A DNA stretch of 64,000 bases from Silicimonas algicola (GTDB lineage: Bacteria; Pseudomonadota; Alphaproteobacteria; Rhodobacterales; Rhodobacteraceae), in the NCBI RefSeq assembly GCF_003148765.1, contig NZ_QGGV01000001.1, positions 738,001-802,000 on the forward strand, in the 5' to 3' direction. The notes below the pieces were generated by a model. That model saw only the letters and a program-made list of their open reading frames with translations, had not been told where the DNA came from and ran no database searches. This document shows positions 25,902-34,713 of the stretch, piece by piece; position 1 is the stretch's first letter; the number at the start of each line of letters is the position of its first letter. The position numbers were made by a program, and so were the translations under genes.

Positions 25902-26857
25902 TCGCGCGTCGTGAGCTGCTAACCGGCCTTTGCGGCGTCGCGCTTGCGACCGGGGCGTGGGGCGCCGGTGCCTACCGCGCTACGATGGCGGGGGCAGAGG
26001 CCCGCATCGCCCGGAGCAGCACCGTCATCCGGACGAGCGCGGGCCAGCTCGAATTCGCTGTAGCGGGCCACGGGCCGCCAGTGATGATGATCCACGGCAC
26101 GGGCGGCGGGTTCGACCAGGGCCTGCTCTTTGGCCATGGCTTGCTGGAAGCCGGCTTCCAGATCGTGACGCCGTCGCGCTTCGGGTATCTGCGCAGCAGC
26201 TTTCCGGAGGACGCCTCGCCGGCCCGTCAGGCGGATGTGCTGATGCAAATGCTTGACCACCTTGGGCTCGACCAGATCGCTGTCGCGGGCGGCTCGGCGG
26301 GGGCATTGACGGCCGCGGAATTCGCACTCCGCCACCCAGAACGTTGCACCCATCTGGTCCTGATCGTGCCGGCGGCAAACCTGACGGGGCGCGATCCGGT
26401 GGCGTTCACCGCCCTGCAGCGCGCGGCGGTGGAGCGTATCCTGAACTCGGATGCCTGGTTCTGGGCCTTCGCCACTCTCGCACCGGACATGCTGCTGCGC
26501 ACTCTGCTTGCGACCGATCCGGCCCTGCTCGACCGAGCTTCGCCCGAGGAGCGACGGCGGGCCGATCTCATCCGCGAAGGCTTGATGCCCATCAGCCGCA
26601 AGACGGATGGTCTGCGTAACGACGGCTTCTGGGCAGGTGCGCCCACGCTGTCGGCTTTCGAAAGCATCGCCGTACCCACCCTGATCCTGTCCTGCGAAGA
26701 CGATCTTTTTGGCACGGCCGACACGGCGCGTCTGCTCGCCGGTCGCATCCGAGGCGCTCGACTGGTCGTCTATCCGGACGGCGGGCACATCTGGCTTGGC
26801 CACGATGCCGACCTGATGCGCGACATCAGCGCCTTCATCAGGGAACCGCGCGCCTGA
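25898..26857 (+). CDS. Alpha/beta-fold hydrolase
   Basis: The 319-residue protein has an N-terminal hydrophobic segment (LLTGLCGVALATGAWGAGAY) that may be a Tat-type or signal-anchor sequence after MIARRE. Then come the oxyanion loop MMIHGTGGGFDQGLLFG, nucleophile elbow VAGGSAGALTA, acidic residue in SCEDDLFGTAD and catalytic histidine in DGGHIWLGH. Substrate cannot be told. Its ATG overlaps the stop of the CPBP protease gene. Confidence 0.85.
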   Translation: MIARRELLTGLCGVALATGAWGAGAYRATMAGAEARIARSSTVIRTSAGQLEFAVAGHGPPVMMIHGTGGGFDQGLLFGHGLLEAGFQIVTPSRFGYLRSSFPEDASPARQADVLMQMLDHLGLDQIAVAGGSAGALTAAEFALRHPERCTHLVLIVPAANLTGRDPVAFTALQRAAVERILNSDAWFWAFATLAPDMLLRTLLATDPALLDRASPEERRRADLIREGLMPISRKTDGLRNDGFWAGAPTLSAFESIAVPTLILSCEDDLFGTADTARLLAGRIRGARLVVYPDGGHIWLGHDADLMRDISAFIREPRA

Positions 26858-26946
26858 CCTTTCGAGGAGACGCCCACCCTTGCGCCGAATGGCCAGCGCG
26901 CGTCGGGATCGAGAGCCGGACGGATGGCGGGTCTCCTCCTCTCGTC

Positions 26947-27894
26947 CTACAGGCGGTCGCCGCGCACGAGGAAGCGCCCGTCGATGCGCAACGCCAACGG
27001 CTCGCCTGAGATCGGGGGCGCACCCTCGGCCACGGGGCGCTGGGCGTGGATGTGGAGATGCGGCTCGGCCGAGGCGCCGGAATTGCCGACCTCGCCCAGC
27101 CTGTCGCCGACGGCCACTGGGTCGCTCGGAGCGACCGTGACGCTGTTCCGCCGCATATGCGCCAGAACAATCTCAGCGTCTCCACAGCGCACGATCACAT
27201 GGTTTCCCAGTCGGTTGACCGAATCCTGCTGCGGCACCTCGAAGTCCGGCATGCCGGATTCGGCGGCGACCACCGTTCCGGCGCAGGGTGCGCGAAGCTC
27301 GGCGCCGAAGATCGCATAGGCAGCCGGGTCGGCCGGCGACCAGCCGCTGGCCCGCAGCCCCCACCGACCCAGACCGATGAAATCGACCGCATAGGATTGG
27401 CCGCGCCACGGCAAGTAGCGTTCGACGCCTGGATCGAGCGTGCGCATGTGCGCGTTGACCAGCGGGGTCGAGCCTCCGCTGGCCACGAGATAGCGCCCCG
27501 GTCCGAAGGGGGTGGCGATATCGACGACCTCGACGGGCGGGGGGCTGCGTCCTGCCAGTGCCTGCGCGCCGTACCATCCGCCAAGCCCTAGCAGGATCGC
27601 CGACAGGGCGATGCCGGCGTATCCTTTCGGCTCGTCGGGAAGCAGCGGCGCCCCCGCGCCAGGCCTGCGCAGGACCCAGGCCAGAACGACCACCAGCCAG
27701 AGACCGCCATAGACCCAAGGAAGCCACCAGACCGGAACTGCCCATGACGCAACCCGCGCCAGCGCGAAGAGGAACGCGCCGGTGCCCACCGCTTGCAACC
27801 CGCGACCGGCAAGACTGCCGGCGGGCAGGAAGGCCAGCCATGCGATCAGAGCAAGCGGCAGGGCAACCTGCAGGGCGAGGATCAGGGCCGTCAT
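26947..27894 (-). CDS. Membrane-anchored M23-family peptidase
   Basis: The N-terminal third (about 1-135) holds four to five hydrophobic segments; the C-terminal part is a LytM/M23 domain with GRYLVASGGSTPLVNAH, GNHVIVRCG and the metal motif EPHLHIHAQRP. The 315-residue protein probably trims peptidoglycan or a peptide at the periplasmic face of the inner membrane. GGAGG lies seven bases before the ATG at 27894, which decides that start over longer frames. Confidence 0.82.
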   Translation of the reverse strand: MTALILALQVALPLALIAWLAFLPAGSLAGRGLQAVGTGAFLFALARVASWAVPVWWLPWVYGGLWLVVVLAWVLRRPGAGAPLLPDEPKGYAGIALSAILLGLGGWYGAQALAGRSPPPVEVVDIATPFGPGRYLVASGGSTPLVNAHMRTLDPGVERYLPWRGQSYAVDFIGLGRWGLRASGWSPADPAAYAIFGAELRAPCAGTVVAAESGMPDFEVPQQDSVNRLGNHVIVRCGDAEIVLAHMRRNSVTVAPSDPVAVGDRLGEVGNSGASAEPHLHIHAQRPVAEGAPPISGEPLALRIDGRFLVRGDRL

Positions 27895-28081
27895 GGGTGC
27901 ACCTCCGGAAATTGCCTTACAAACCGCCGCCGAGGACAACAAACCGAGCCGCGACGGGCTTGGCAGATCAAGCTCTTCTTACATGGCCGTGCTACCGGTG
28001 CCCGGTCCCGTTCTTGGCCTAGCGCATCGCAGCGCGCCGCATAGTCTCATCGAGCCCCGGGAACCGGGACGCATCAGGCCC

Positions 28082-29302
28082 CTAATGCCCATCGAGCGGT
28101 GCCCTTGCGACATGTCGTATGGCCGCCATGGCACAGGGCGGACCGACAACCTCGAAGACGACGGTGCCGGCGACGGTCAGCGTGAGAATGGCCGGGCCCC
28201 ACTCGGGCACGGTTTCCGCCGCCACAAGTGCCATTCCGACCGCGACACCCGCCTGGGGCAAAAGAGCCGGGCCGTAGGCATGGCGTTCCGATCCCGGTAC
28301 GCGGCCGAGGCGCGCGCCGACTTCGCCCGCAGCCAGACGCGCGACGAGGCGCAGTAAGATATAGGCGACGGCGATCCAGCCCATCGACGTCAGCGCATCC
28401 AGCTCCAGGGATGCGCCGGCCAGCACGAAGAACAGGATCATGAACGGCCACTCTATGTTTTCGATCTCGTGGAAGGCGTAGTCATGATGACGGGCCAGGT
28501 TGGCGATCAGGGCACCCGCGGTCATGCCTGCGAGCAGGAAGGACACTTCAAACCACATCGAAAGGCCCGTCGTCAGGAAGACCACTGCAACAGCCTCGGT
28601 CTGAGACGGTTCGCCCGGTGCCAGTCGCCCTGTAAGGAGCGCCGCAGGTAGTCCCATCGCGGCGCCAAGGAGGATGGCTCCGCCGATGTCATGGGCAGCC
28701 CCGGCGAGTGGTTCGACCCAGCCGCTCGTTTGCGTGACCAGAGCGAGACAGACAGCAAAGACCAGCAGACCCCAGATGTCGTCTATTCCGACGATGCCGT
28801 TCAGAGTCTCGGTGAACCTGTTGCGGACGCCGGACTGGCGGATCACATCCGCGATGGCTGCCGGGTCCGTTGCTGTCGCAATGGCACCGAGCAGAAGGGC
28901 GAGACCAGGATCCAGACCCAGGAGGACGAGTCCTCCCCAGACAAGGACAGTGGTTCCGGCCACCACACACAGAGAGATCGCCATGATGGCTCGACCGTGA
29001 CGGCTCAGGTTCTCGCGGGTCAATTCGCCGCCGATCAGGAAAGCGACCATGGTCAGGGCAACCGCCGAGATCGCCTCGAACGAGGCTGCCCAGGTGGATG
29101 TCGGCAGCATGTCCAGGCCCGATGAGCCGACAAGCAACCCGAGAAGGAGCAGCATGGTCACACGCGGCAGCCGGATCGCTCGACTGACCTGGTCGGCTGC
29201 CAGTCCGCCCATGAAAAGCATCCCCAGCGTGATCAGAAAGACGCTGTGCTCCACGTCACCGGCGCCCTGGTCCGGGCCGGCGGAGCGTCGACCGGCGTGC
29301 AT
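28082..29302 (-). CDS. CPA2-family cation:proton antiporter
   Basis: The 406-residue protein has about twelve membrane segments in the Na+/H+ exchanger fold, with VTMLLLLGLLVGSSGLDML, GAIATATDPAAIADVIRQSG (paired acidic site near TDPA) and NGIVGIDDIWGLLVFA (Asp-Asp pair). No C-terminal TrkA domain is present. The ATG at 29302 lies seven bases after the stop of the pentaheme cytochrome, so the two form an operon; a GTG at 29254 is an alternative. Next to Na+-NQR it may recycle the sodium gradient, an inference from position. Confidence 0.82.
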   Translation of the reverse strand: MHAGRRSAGPDQGAGDVEHSVFLITLGMLFMGGLAADQVSRAIRLPRVTMLLLLGLLVGSSGLDMLPTSTWAASFEAISAVALTMVAFLIGGELTRENLSRHGRAIMAISLCVVAGTTVLVWGGLVLLGLDPGLALLLGAIATATDPAAIADVIRQSGVRNRFTETLNGIVGIDDIWGLLVFAVCLALVTQTSGWVEPLAGAAHDIGGAILLGAAMGLPAALLTGRLAPGEPSQTEAVAVVFLTTGLSMWFEVSFLLAGMTAGALIANLARHHDYAFHEIENIEWPFMILFFVLAGASLELDALTSMGWIAVAYILLRLVARLAAGEVGARLGRVPGSERHAYGPALLPQAGVAVGMALVAAETVPEWGPAILTLTVAGTVVFEVVGPPCAMAAIRHVARAPLDGH

Positions 29303-29308
29303 CGACCA

Positions 29309-30493
29309 CTAGCGCAACAGCCCCATGGCATCCATGTCCCTGCCAAGCGCGGTGCTCATGTCCTCGATGGAATCGTAGAGCAATTCCAGCATGTAGGGCG
29401 GGTTGTGCGCGTAGTTTCCGGGGTCCGCCGTCACGAGCTTCCAGTTATAGGCAGCACGCAAGCTGCGGGGAGTCCATGACTTGTAGGCGGCGGGTCCGCT
29501 TGCCGTCTGATCCATGACGCCGTCGCCGTTCGCATCCGCGAAGAAGTAGGGATAGCGTGTGCCGTCGTAGACGAGGGGAGCCTTTGCCACTTCGGCTGAA
29601 TAAGTCTTGACCAGCTCGAGCAGCGCGGCGGCGTTAGCCTGGATATCTGCACGGATGCCCTTGGACGTGTCGCCGCTGCCGTCGTAACTCTGTCGCGAGA
29701 TGCGGATGCTCTGCGGATCGTCGGCCTGATGGCACGTCAGGCACGGCTCGAAGGCGATTTCCAGCGTGTGGGGATCGTGACAGGAGTTGCAGCTCGCCAC
29801 CGGACGAGCATGGAAGAACCGGCCGGAGTAGTCCTTCCCGTCGTAGTGAAAACCGGAGCCGCCATAGCCCCCGAGCCACGTCGCGGCGGCAGTGGCGTAG
29901 TGCGGGTTGATGAACCGGAGGTCGGGGTTCGGGGTGTCGACGTCGAGCCCGGCAACTGCCTCGACCACGTCCCTGCCTGCCGTGCGCCCCTGGTGGCAAG
30001 TCATGCACGACGCCTCGACGCCCAGCACCGGATGCAGGAGACCGCTGGGAAAGGCCACTTCCGTCACATCTGCCAGACCGGCGTGATGGCAGGTGCCGCA
30101 ATCGACGACACCGCCGGTGTTGATCGGCCCGTTGACGACATCGGCCTCGGTTCCGTCGAGGCCGTGGTAGTCACGAAAGCCTTCACCGGAATGGCACGTC
30201 GCGCAGACCGCAGTGATTTCCTCTTCCGCGTCCCAGTGACGGAACGCCTCTGCAGCGGCATCGGCATGAGCAGAGCGAAACCAGTCGGAGATCGCCTGGC
30301 TGTTTTCCACCTCGACTTCCGCTGGGTTGAACGGTCCCGCTTCCGGAATCGCGAAAGGAATCGTCACTTCCTCTTCGGCTGCGCCCGGCGCTTCGGTCTC
30401 TGCTTGACCAAGCACCGCATGGCCGCCTGCAAAGACCGCGAAGCCCGCCATGACGATGACAAGAGGACGAATGACTCTCTGGATATCGGGCAT
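29309..30493 (-). CDS. Pentaheme c-type cytochrome
   Basis: Five CxxCH motifs are visible in 394 residues: CATCH, CGTCH, CMTCH, CNSCH and CLTCH, after an N-terminal export/anchor segment (VIRPLVIVMAGFAVFAGGHA). Conserved-looking text such as FHYDGKDYSGRFFHARP lies between hemes three and four. The C-terminal 130 residues lack hemes (DANGDGVMDQTAS). It is periplasmic and carries electrons; the partner is unknown. It shares a divergent promoter, containing an FNR-like box, with nqrA. I do not recognise a named family such as NapC or OTR. Confidence 0.85.
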   Translation of the reverse strand: MPDIQRVIRPLVIVMAGFAVFAGGHAVLGQAETEAPGAAEEEVTIPFAIPEAGPFNPAEVEVENSQAISDWFRSAHADAAAEAFRHWDAEEEITAVCATCHSGEGFRDYHGLDGTEADVVNGPINTGGVVDCGTCHHAGLADVTEVAFPSGLLHPVLGVEASCMTCHQGRTAGRDVVEAVAGLDVDTPNPDLRFINPHYATAAATWLGGYGGSGFHYDGKDYSGRFFHARPVASCNSCHDPHTLEIAFEPCLTCHQADDPQSIRISRQSYDGSGDTSKGIRADIQANAAALLELVKTYSAEVAKAPLVYDGTRYPYFFADANGDGVMDQTASGPAAYKSWTPRSLRAAYNWKLVTADPGNYAHNPPYMLELLYDSIEDMSTALGRDMDAMGLLR

Positions 30494-30553
30494 CTTGGAA
30501 CCTCCGGCATCGGGATAACACTAGCCACTCTAGCAGAGTTCGCTCCCCGTGAC

Positions 30554-30567
30554 TTGAGGCGTATCAA
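30554..30567. promoter_or_regulatory. FNR/FnrL-like box between the pentaheme cytochrome and nqrA
   Basis: TTGAGGCGTATCAA matches the FNR consensus TTGAT-N4-ATCAA at nine of ten defined bases. It lies 61 bases from the cytochrome start and 35 bases from nqrA, so it could act on either or both. This implies control by oxygen through an FnrL-type regulator encoded elsewhere. Confidence 0.65.
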
Positions 30568-30601
30568 ATGACTCCGCGCCGGAGTGTGTTACACGGGCTG
30601 C

Positions 30602-31873
30602 ATGGCTGCACTGTCTATCCGCTCGGGTCTTGCCCCTCGTTTCCCTTCTCCTTCTCTTGGACCGCTGGAAGAAAAGGTCTCGATTACTGAAGAAGCCGGG
30701 ATTCGCCCGTCTCCCGGTGAAGCGCCGCGCGTTTCCGTCGAGGTCGCGGAAGGAGCGCTGGTGCAGCAGGGCGCAGCGTTGGCCCGTCTGCACAAGGCGT
30801 CGGACGTCTGCTTCGTCGCGCCAATGCGGGCGCGCGTCGCTCGCATTGAATTGTTGCAGGGGCACAGGCTGGCTGAGATCGTGTTGTTTCGCGAGCCTGA
30901 AGACGAGGCCGTCCGTCACGACACATCCGGCGCTGACAACGAGGCGGGATTGCGCCGACTGATGCAGACCGCCGGCTTCTGGCCGTGGCTGCGGCGCAGA
31001 CCCTTCGGTGGAATGCCGGGAGCGGACGAACGGCCCGCCGCCATCTTCGTCATGGCCACCGATACGTCCCCGCTTGCGCCCGACCCGCGTATGGCGATCG
31101 AAGGGCAGGAGGAGGCATTCGGGCGCGGGCTTCACGCGCTGACCCGTCTGACTGACGGTCCCGTCTTCGTCTGCCAGCAGCCGGGGCCGCCGCTCTTTGA
31201 CGGCGTACCCGCGCGCGGTCGTCTGCGCTCCGTCGACAGCGGTCCGCGCCATCCACAGGGCGCGCCCGGTCTTCGCATCCACACACTTTTCCAGGCCAGC
31301 ATCGAGGCGTCGGTCTGGGACCTCCACGCCGAGGATGTCGCTCATCTGGGGGCTTTGATCGCGACCGGAACCCTGCCCATGTCGCGCCTCGTCAGTGTAG
31401 GCGGGGCGGCGCTCCGTGAAGGACGACTGGTGCGCACACAACCCGGCGCGGACCTCCGAGGCCTGACGCACCGCGTCACGAAGCCGGGTCCCCATGTGGT
31501 CCTGTCGGGATCGCCGCTCGACGGACATCCGGCTCGTTGGCTCGCACCGCGTCACCGGCAGGTCACGGTTCTGCCGGGCGTGAAGAAGGGCCCGCAACGG
31601 CATTGGCTGATTGGCGCACTGACCCGATCCGCTGCACCGAAACCGGTCATACCAAACGCGGCCATCGATCAGGCATTTGCCAATGCGCTTCCTGCAGTGG
31701 CCTTCGTCCGGGCGTTGATGTCCGGCGACGAAGAAACGGCAATGAAAATGGGGCTGCTGTCACTTCTCGAGGAGGACGTGGCGCTCGCGGATTATGTGCT
31801 TGGAGGCGAGATGCATCTCGCTGCGGCTCTGCGTGCCATGCTCGACCGCGTCCGCTCGGAGTTCGCCGAATGA
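30602..31873 (+). CDS. nqrA: Na+-translocating NADH:quinone reductase subunit A (divergent)
   Basis: NqrA is the cytoplasmic subunit of the sodium-pumping NADH:quinone reductase. The 423-residue protein has the barrel-sandwich start (VSITEEAGIRPSP, VEVAEGALVQQGAALARLH, FVAPMRARVARIELLQGHRL), the WPWLRRRPFGGMP block and a C-terminal EEDVALADYVLGGEMHLAAAL. Similarity to known NqrA is partial, but the gene order leaves little doubt. The start is uncertain: ATG at 30602 or GTG at 30584. It overlaps nqrB by four bases. Confidence 0.8.
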   Translation: MAALSIRSGLAPRFPSPSLGPLEEKVSITEEAGIRPSPGEAPRVSVEVAEGALVQQGAALARLHKASDVCFVAPMRARVARIELLQGHRLAEIVLFREPEDEAVRHDTSGADNEAGLRRLMQTAGFWPWLRRRPFGGMPGADERPAAIFVMATDTSPLAPDPRMAIEGQEEAFGRGLHALTRLTDGPVFVCQQPGPPLFDGVPARGRLRSVDSGPRHPQGAPGLRIHTLFQASIEASVWDLHAEDVAHLGALIATGTLPMSRLVSVGGAALREGRLVRTQPGADLRGLTHRVTKPGPHVVLSGSPLDGHPARWLAPRHRQVTVLPGVKKGPQRHWLIGALTRSAAPKPVIPNAAIDQAFANALPAVAFVRALMSGDEETAMKMGLLSLLEEDVALADYVLGGEMHLAAALRAMLDRVRSEFAE

Positions 31874-32652
31874 CTCGCGGCATCTGGACCCGTGAGACGG
31901 TCGTGCTGATGTTGCTGGCGTCTTACCTGCCGTTGACACTGTTCTGGTTGTGGTTCGGCGGCGTCGAGGCCCTTCTGCGTCTCGGTTTTGTCGCACTCGT
32001 GCTGGCGTTCTGGAACCTTGTCTTTCTGCTGGCACGGGCGCAGCCGATCTCGCTGGCTTTCCTGATCACGGCCCTGGCGGTCGCGATGCTGGCGCCGGAA
32101 GGGCTGGGGGTGCTTCGGTTGGCCCTCGCCATCAGCTTTGGCGCGGTGATGGGAGAGCTGGTCTTCGGGGGTTGGGGCCGCAATGTGGTGAACCCGGCGG
32201 TCGTGACGCTGTCGTTCCTGGGCTTCGGCTTTCCCGGATTTCCCTGGCCCGAACTCGCTGCGCCTGTGACCTGGGCCGCCATACCGGCAGCGCTCATCGG
32301 GGTGGCAACCGGCTCGATGTCTCTTGGTGTCGTCGCCAGCGCTGCCATTGTGGCAGTCGGCGCCGTGGCGACGGGTGCGTTGCCCCCGACAGTCGCGCCT
32401 GTTGCGGGGATCGTGCTTGTGCTGCTCGTGGCAGATCCGGTCACCAGCGCCACGACGCTGTTCGGGCGCTGGCTGAACGGGGCGCTTTACGCAAGCCTCG
32501 TGACCCTGTTCGCCGGGGGCTGGCACGGGGCCGCGCCGGTACAGGTCGCCGTGGCCGCAGCCCTTCTGACTTCGCTCGCGGCGCCTCTGCTTGATGAGAT
32601 GGCGCTGGGGATCTGGTATGAACAGAGACGGAGACGACATGGCCGAAACTGA
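31870..32652 (+). CDS. nqrB: NqrB/RnfD-like membrane subunit, short and without the usual FMN-threonine motif
   Basis: The 260-residue protein has about nine to ten membrane segments and the conserved blocks FGAVMGELVFGGWGRNVVNP and VADPVTSATTLFGRWLNG. Known NqrB proteins are near 410 residues; about 120-150 N-terminal residues are missing and there is no upstream coding room. Where V. cholerae NqrB has its covalent-FMN motif (DGYSGAT), this protein reads AALIGVATGSMSLG: the threonine may be kept, but the Asp and Ser-Gly needed for ApbE recognition are not. It overlaps nqrC by 14 bases. Confidence 0.8.
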   Translation: MTRGIWTRETVVLMLLASYLPLTLFWLWFGGVEALLRLGFVALVLAFWNLVFLLARAQPISLAFLITALAVAMLAPEGLGVLRLALAISFGAVMGELVFGGWGRNVVNPAVVTLSFLGFGFPGFPWPELAAPVTWAAIPAALIGVATGSMSLGVVASAAIVAVGAVATGALPPTVAPVAGIVLVLLVADPVTSATTLFGRWLNGALYASLVTLFAGGWHGAAPVQVAVAAALLTSLAAPLLDEMALGIWYEQRRRRHGRN

Positions 32653-33433
32653 CCGGAACCCCTGGCGGCGGTTCCTTGCCTTGCCCAACGAAAGCCGGGC
32701 GAAGACCCTGATCGTCGCGTTCCTCGTCGCGTCCATCTGCGCTCTCCTGGTCAGCGGCGCCACCGTGTTGCTGCGCCCGATCCAGACGGCCAACCGCGCG
32801 GCTGAGGAGCAGGCCCGGATCGAAGCTCTGCTCCGCGGCATTCCGGGCATGACCGACCTTCTGGCGCAGTCGGGTGGCGCGCTCTCCACCGTCGTGGTCG
32901 AGCTTGCCAAGGGACGCGCGGCATCGGACGTCACAGCCGCCACGCTCGACGACGCGCTGGCCGATACGTCGAACTGGACCGCGCTCGAGGCGAGCGCAGA
33001 CATCGCGGGGCTCCGGCAGCGACCCGACTTTGCCCAGATATTTCTGCTGCGCGAAGGCGGCGACATCTCGCTGCTGCTTCTGCCTCTCACCGGTCAGGGC
33101 TATGGCGGGCGCATTGACGCGATACTCGCGCTGCGTGGTGACCTGAACACCATCGCGGGCATCGCCATCACCGGACATTCCGAAACTCCCGGTCTTGGCG
33201 GACGGATCGAGGAGTCATCCTGGCAGTCCAGTTTTGCTGGAACCGAGTTGCGCGACGCGTCGGGGGATCTGCGCTTTGCAGTAGCACGCGGCGAGGCATC
33301 GGGCCCCTACGAGGTCGACGGCATCACCGGCGCAACGCGAACCGGCCGCGGGGTCGCGAACATGGTGCGTTTCTGGCTTGGGCCCGATGGCTATGGTCCG
33401 CTGATCCGCGCCATCGAACGAGGGGAGTTCTAA
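32639..33433 (+). CDS. nqrC: Na+-NQR subunit C, covalent FMN protein
   Basis: One N-terminal membrane segment (about residues 27-48, TLIVAFLVASICALLVSGAT) anchors a periplasmic FMN domain. The flavinylation motif is intact in YEVDGITGATRTG, with the FMN-bearing Thr near 233; GHSETPGLGGRIEE is the other family signature. GGAG lies five bases before the ATG at 32639, favouring it over the ATG at 32618. The length of 264 is normal. ApbE, encoded three genes downstream, would attach the FMN. Confidence 0.92.
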   Translation: MAETDRNPWRRFLALPNESRAKTLIVAFLVASICALLVSGATVLLRPIQTANRAAEEQARIEALLRGIPGMTDLLAQSGGALSTVVVELAKGRAASDVTAATLDDALADTSNWTALEASADIAGLRQRPDFAQIFLLREGGDISLLLLPLTGQGYGGRIDAILALRGDLNTIAGIAITGHSETPGLGGRIEESSWQSSFAGTELRDASGDLRFAVARGEASGPYEVDGITGATRTGRGVANMVRFWLGPDGYGPLIRAIERGEF

Positions 33434-33436
33434 GTC

Positions 33437-34102
33437 ATGGCCGCGCGCATAGATTTCTGGGCGACACTGACGGACCCGCTGCTTCGCCAGAATCCAGTGA
33501 CGCTGCAGATCCTGGGCATCTGCTCGGCGTTGGCGGTGACGACATCGCTGGCGACTGCGCTGACAATGTCGGTGTCGCTGACCCTGGTTCTCACGCTGTC
33601 GGCGGTTCTCATCAGCCTGATACGCCGTCACATTCCCGACACCATCCGGCTCATCGTCCAGATTGTCATCGTCGCGTCGCTGGTGATCGTGATCGACCAG
33701 ATCCTGCAAGCCTATTTCGCCGAGATCAGCCGCGCCCTCTCGATCTACGTCGGCCTCATCACCACGAACTGCCTGGTGCTGGGCCGCACGGAAGCCTATG
33801 CGCGCCACCATGCGCCGGTGCCCGCCGCCGTGGATGCTTTCGGCAACGGGCTGGGATATTCCCTTATACTGCTAACTCTCGGCGGGGTGCGCGAACTCTT
33901 CGGCCGGGGTCAGCTGTTCGGCTGGCAGGCATTTCCCCTGGCCGATGCCGGTGGCTGGTTCACGCCGCTGGGCCTGATGCTCTTGGCACCCTCGGCCTTC
34001 TTTCTCTTGGGTGGGCTGGTCTGGGCGATCAGGTCGTGGCGTGTCGAACAAACCGAAGCGCTTGAACATGTGCCGCCTGCGCGAACGATGACGGTCGAAT
34101 GA
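33437..34102 (+). CDS. nqrD: Na+-NQR subunit D
   Basis: The 221-residue protein has six membrane segments and the NqrD/RnfE signatures LTDPLLRQNPVTLQILGICSALA and GLITTNCLVLGRTEAYA, the latter containing the Cys that helps bind the membrane iron-sulfur centre shared with NqrE. It lies three bases after nqrC and overlaps nqrE by four bases. Confidence 0.95.
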   Translation: MAARIDFWATLTDPLLRQNPVTLQILGICSALAVTTSLATALTMSVSLTLVLTLSAVLISLIRRHIPDTIRLIVQIVIVASLVIVIDQILQAYFAEISRALSIYVGLITTNCLVLGRTEAYARHHAPVPAAVDAFGNGLGYSLILLTLGGVRELFGRGQLFGWQAFPLADAGGWFTPLGLMLLAPSAFFLLGGLVWAIRSWRVEQTEALEHVPPARTMTVE

Positions 34103-34713
34103 CGGATCTTTGGTCCCTTTTCCTGTCTGCGGCTTTCGTCGACAACATGCCGCTGACGCTGTTTCTGGGGCTCTGCACTTTTCTGGCTCTGTCGAAGCGC
34201 CCTGAAAGCGCACTTGGCCTCGGGATTGCCATGACCGGCGTGCTGGGCGTGACAGTGCCGTTGAATTGGCTGATCTACCGCGGACTGCTCGCGCCGGGAG
34301 CCTGGACCTGGGCCGGCATGCCCGAGCTTGATCTTTCCTACCTGTCGCTGATCGCCTTCATCGGTGTTATTGCGGCGACCGTCCAACTCCTGGAGATGCT
34401 GCTCGATCGCTTCTTTCCGGCCGTGCATGCCTCGTTCGGTGTGTTTCTGCCGTTGCTGACCGTGCAGTGCGCGATCCTCGCGGGAAGCCTCTTCATGGTT
34501 GACCGTTCGTATGGCTTTAGTGAATCCGTGGTCTTCGGTTTGGGTAGCGGGCTCGGATTTGCTGTCGCTGTCGTCATGCTGGGCGCCATTCGCGGTCGGC
34601 TGGCCTATGCCGATCTGCCTGCAGGACTGCGGGGGCTTGGCATCGCCTTCATCCTGACCGGGCTCATGTCTCTGGGCTTTGCCTCCTTCGCACAGATGGC
34701 GATGTCGCAATGA
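34099..34713 (+). CDS. nqrE: Na+-NQR subunit E
   Basis: The 204-residue protein has six membrane segments and is homologous to NqrD in inverted topology. Signatures are FLSAAFVDNMPLTLFLGLCTF and LPLLTVQCAILAGSLFMV, with both Cys residues of the membrane [2Fe-2S] site present. Start and stop overlap nqrD and nqrF by four bases each, giving tight translational coupling. Confidence 0.95.
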   Translation: MTDLWSLFLSAAFVDNMPLTLFLGLCTFLALSKRPESALGLGIAMTGVLGVTVPLNWLIYRGLLAPGAWTWAGMPELDLSYLSLIAFIGVIAATVQLLEMLLDRFFPAVHASFGVFLPLLTVQCAILAGSLFMVDRSYGFSESVVFGLGSGLGFAVAVVMLGAIRGRLAYADLPAGLRGLGIAFILTGLMSLGFASFAQMAMSQ

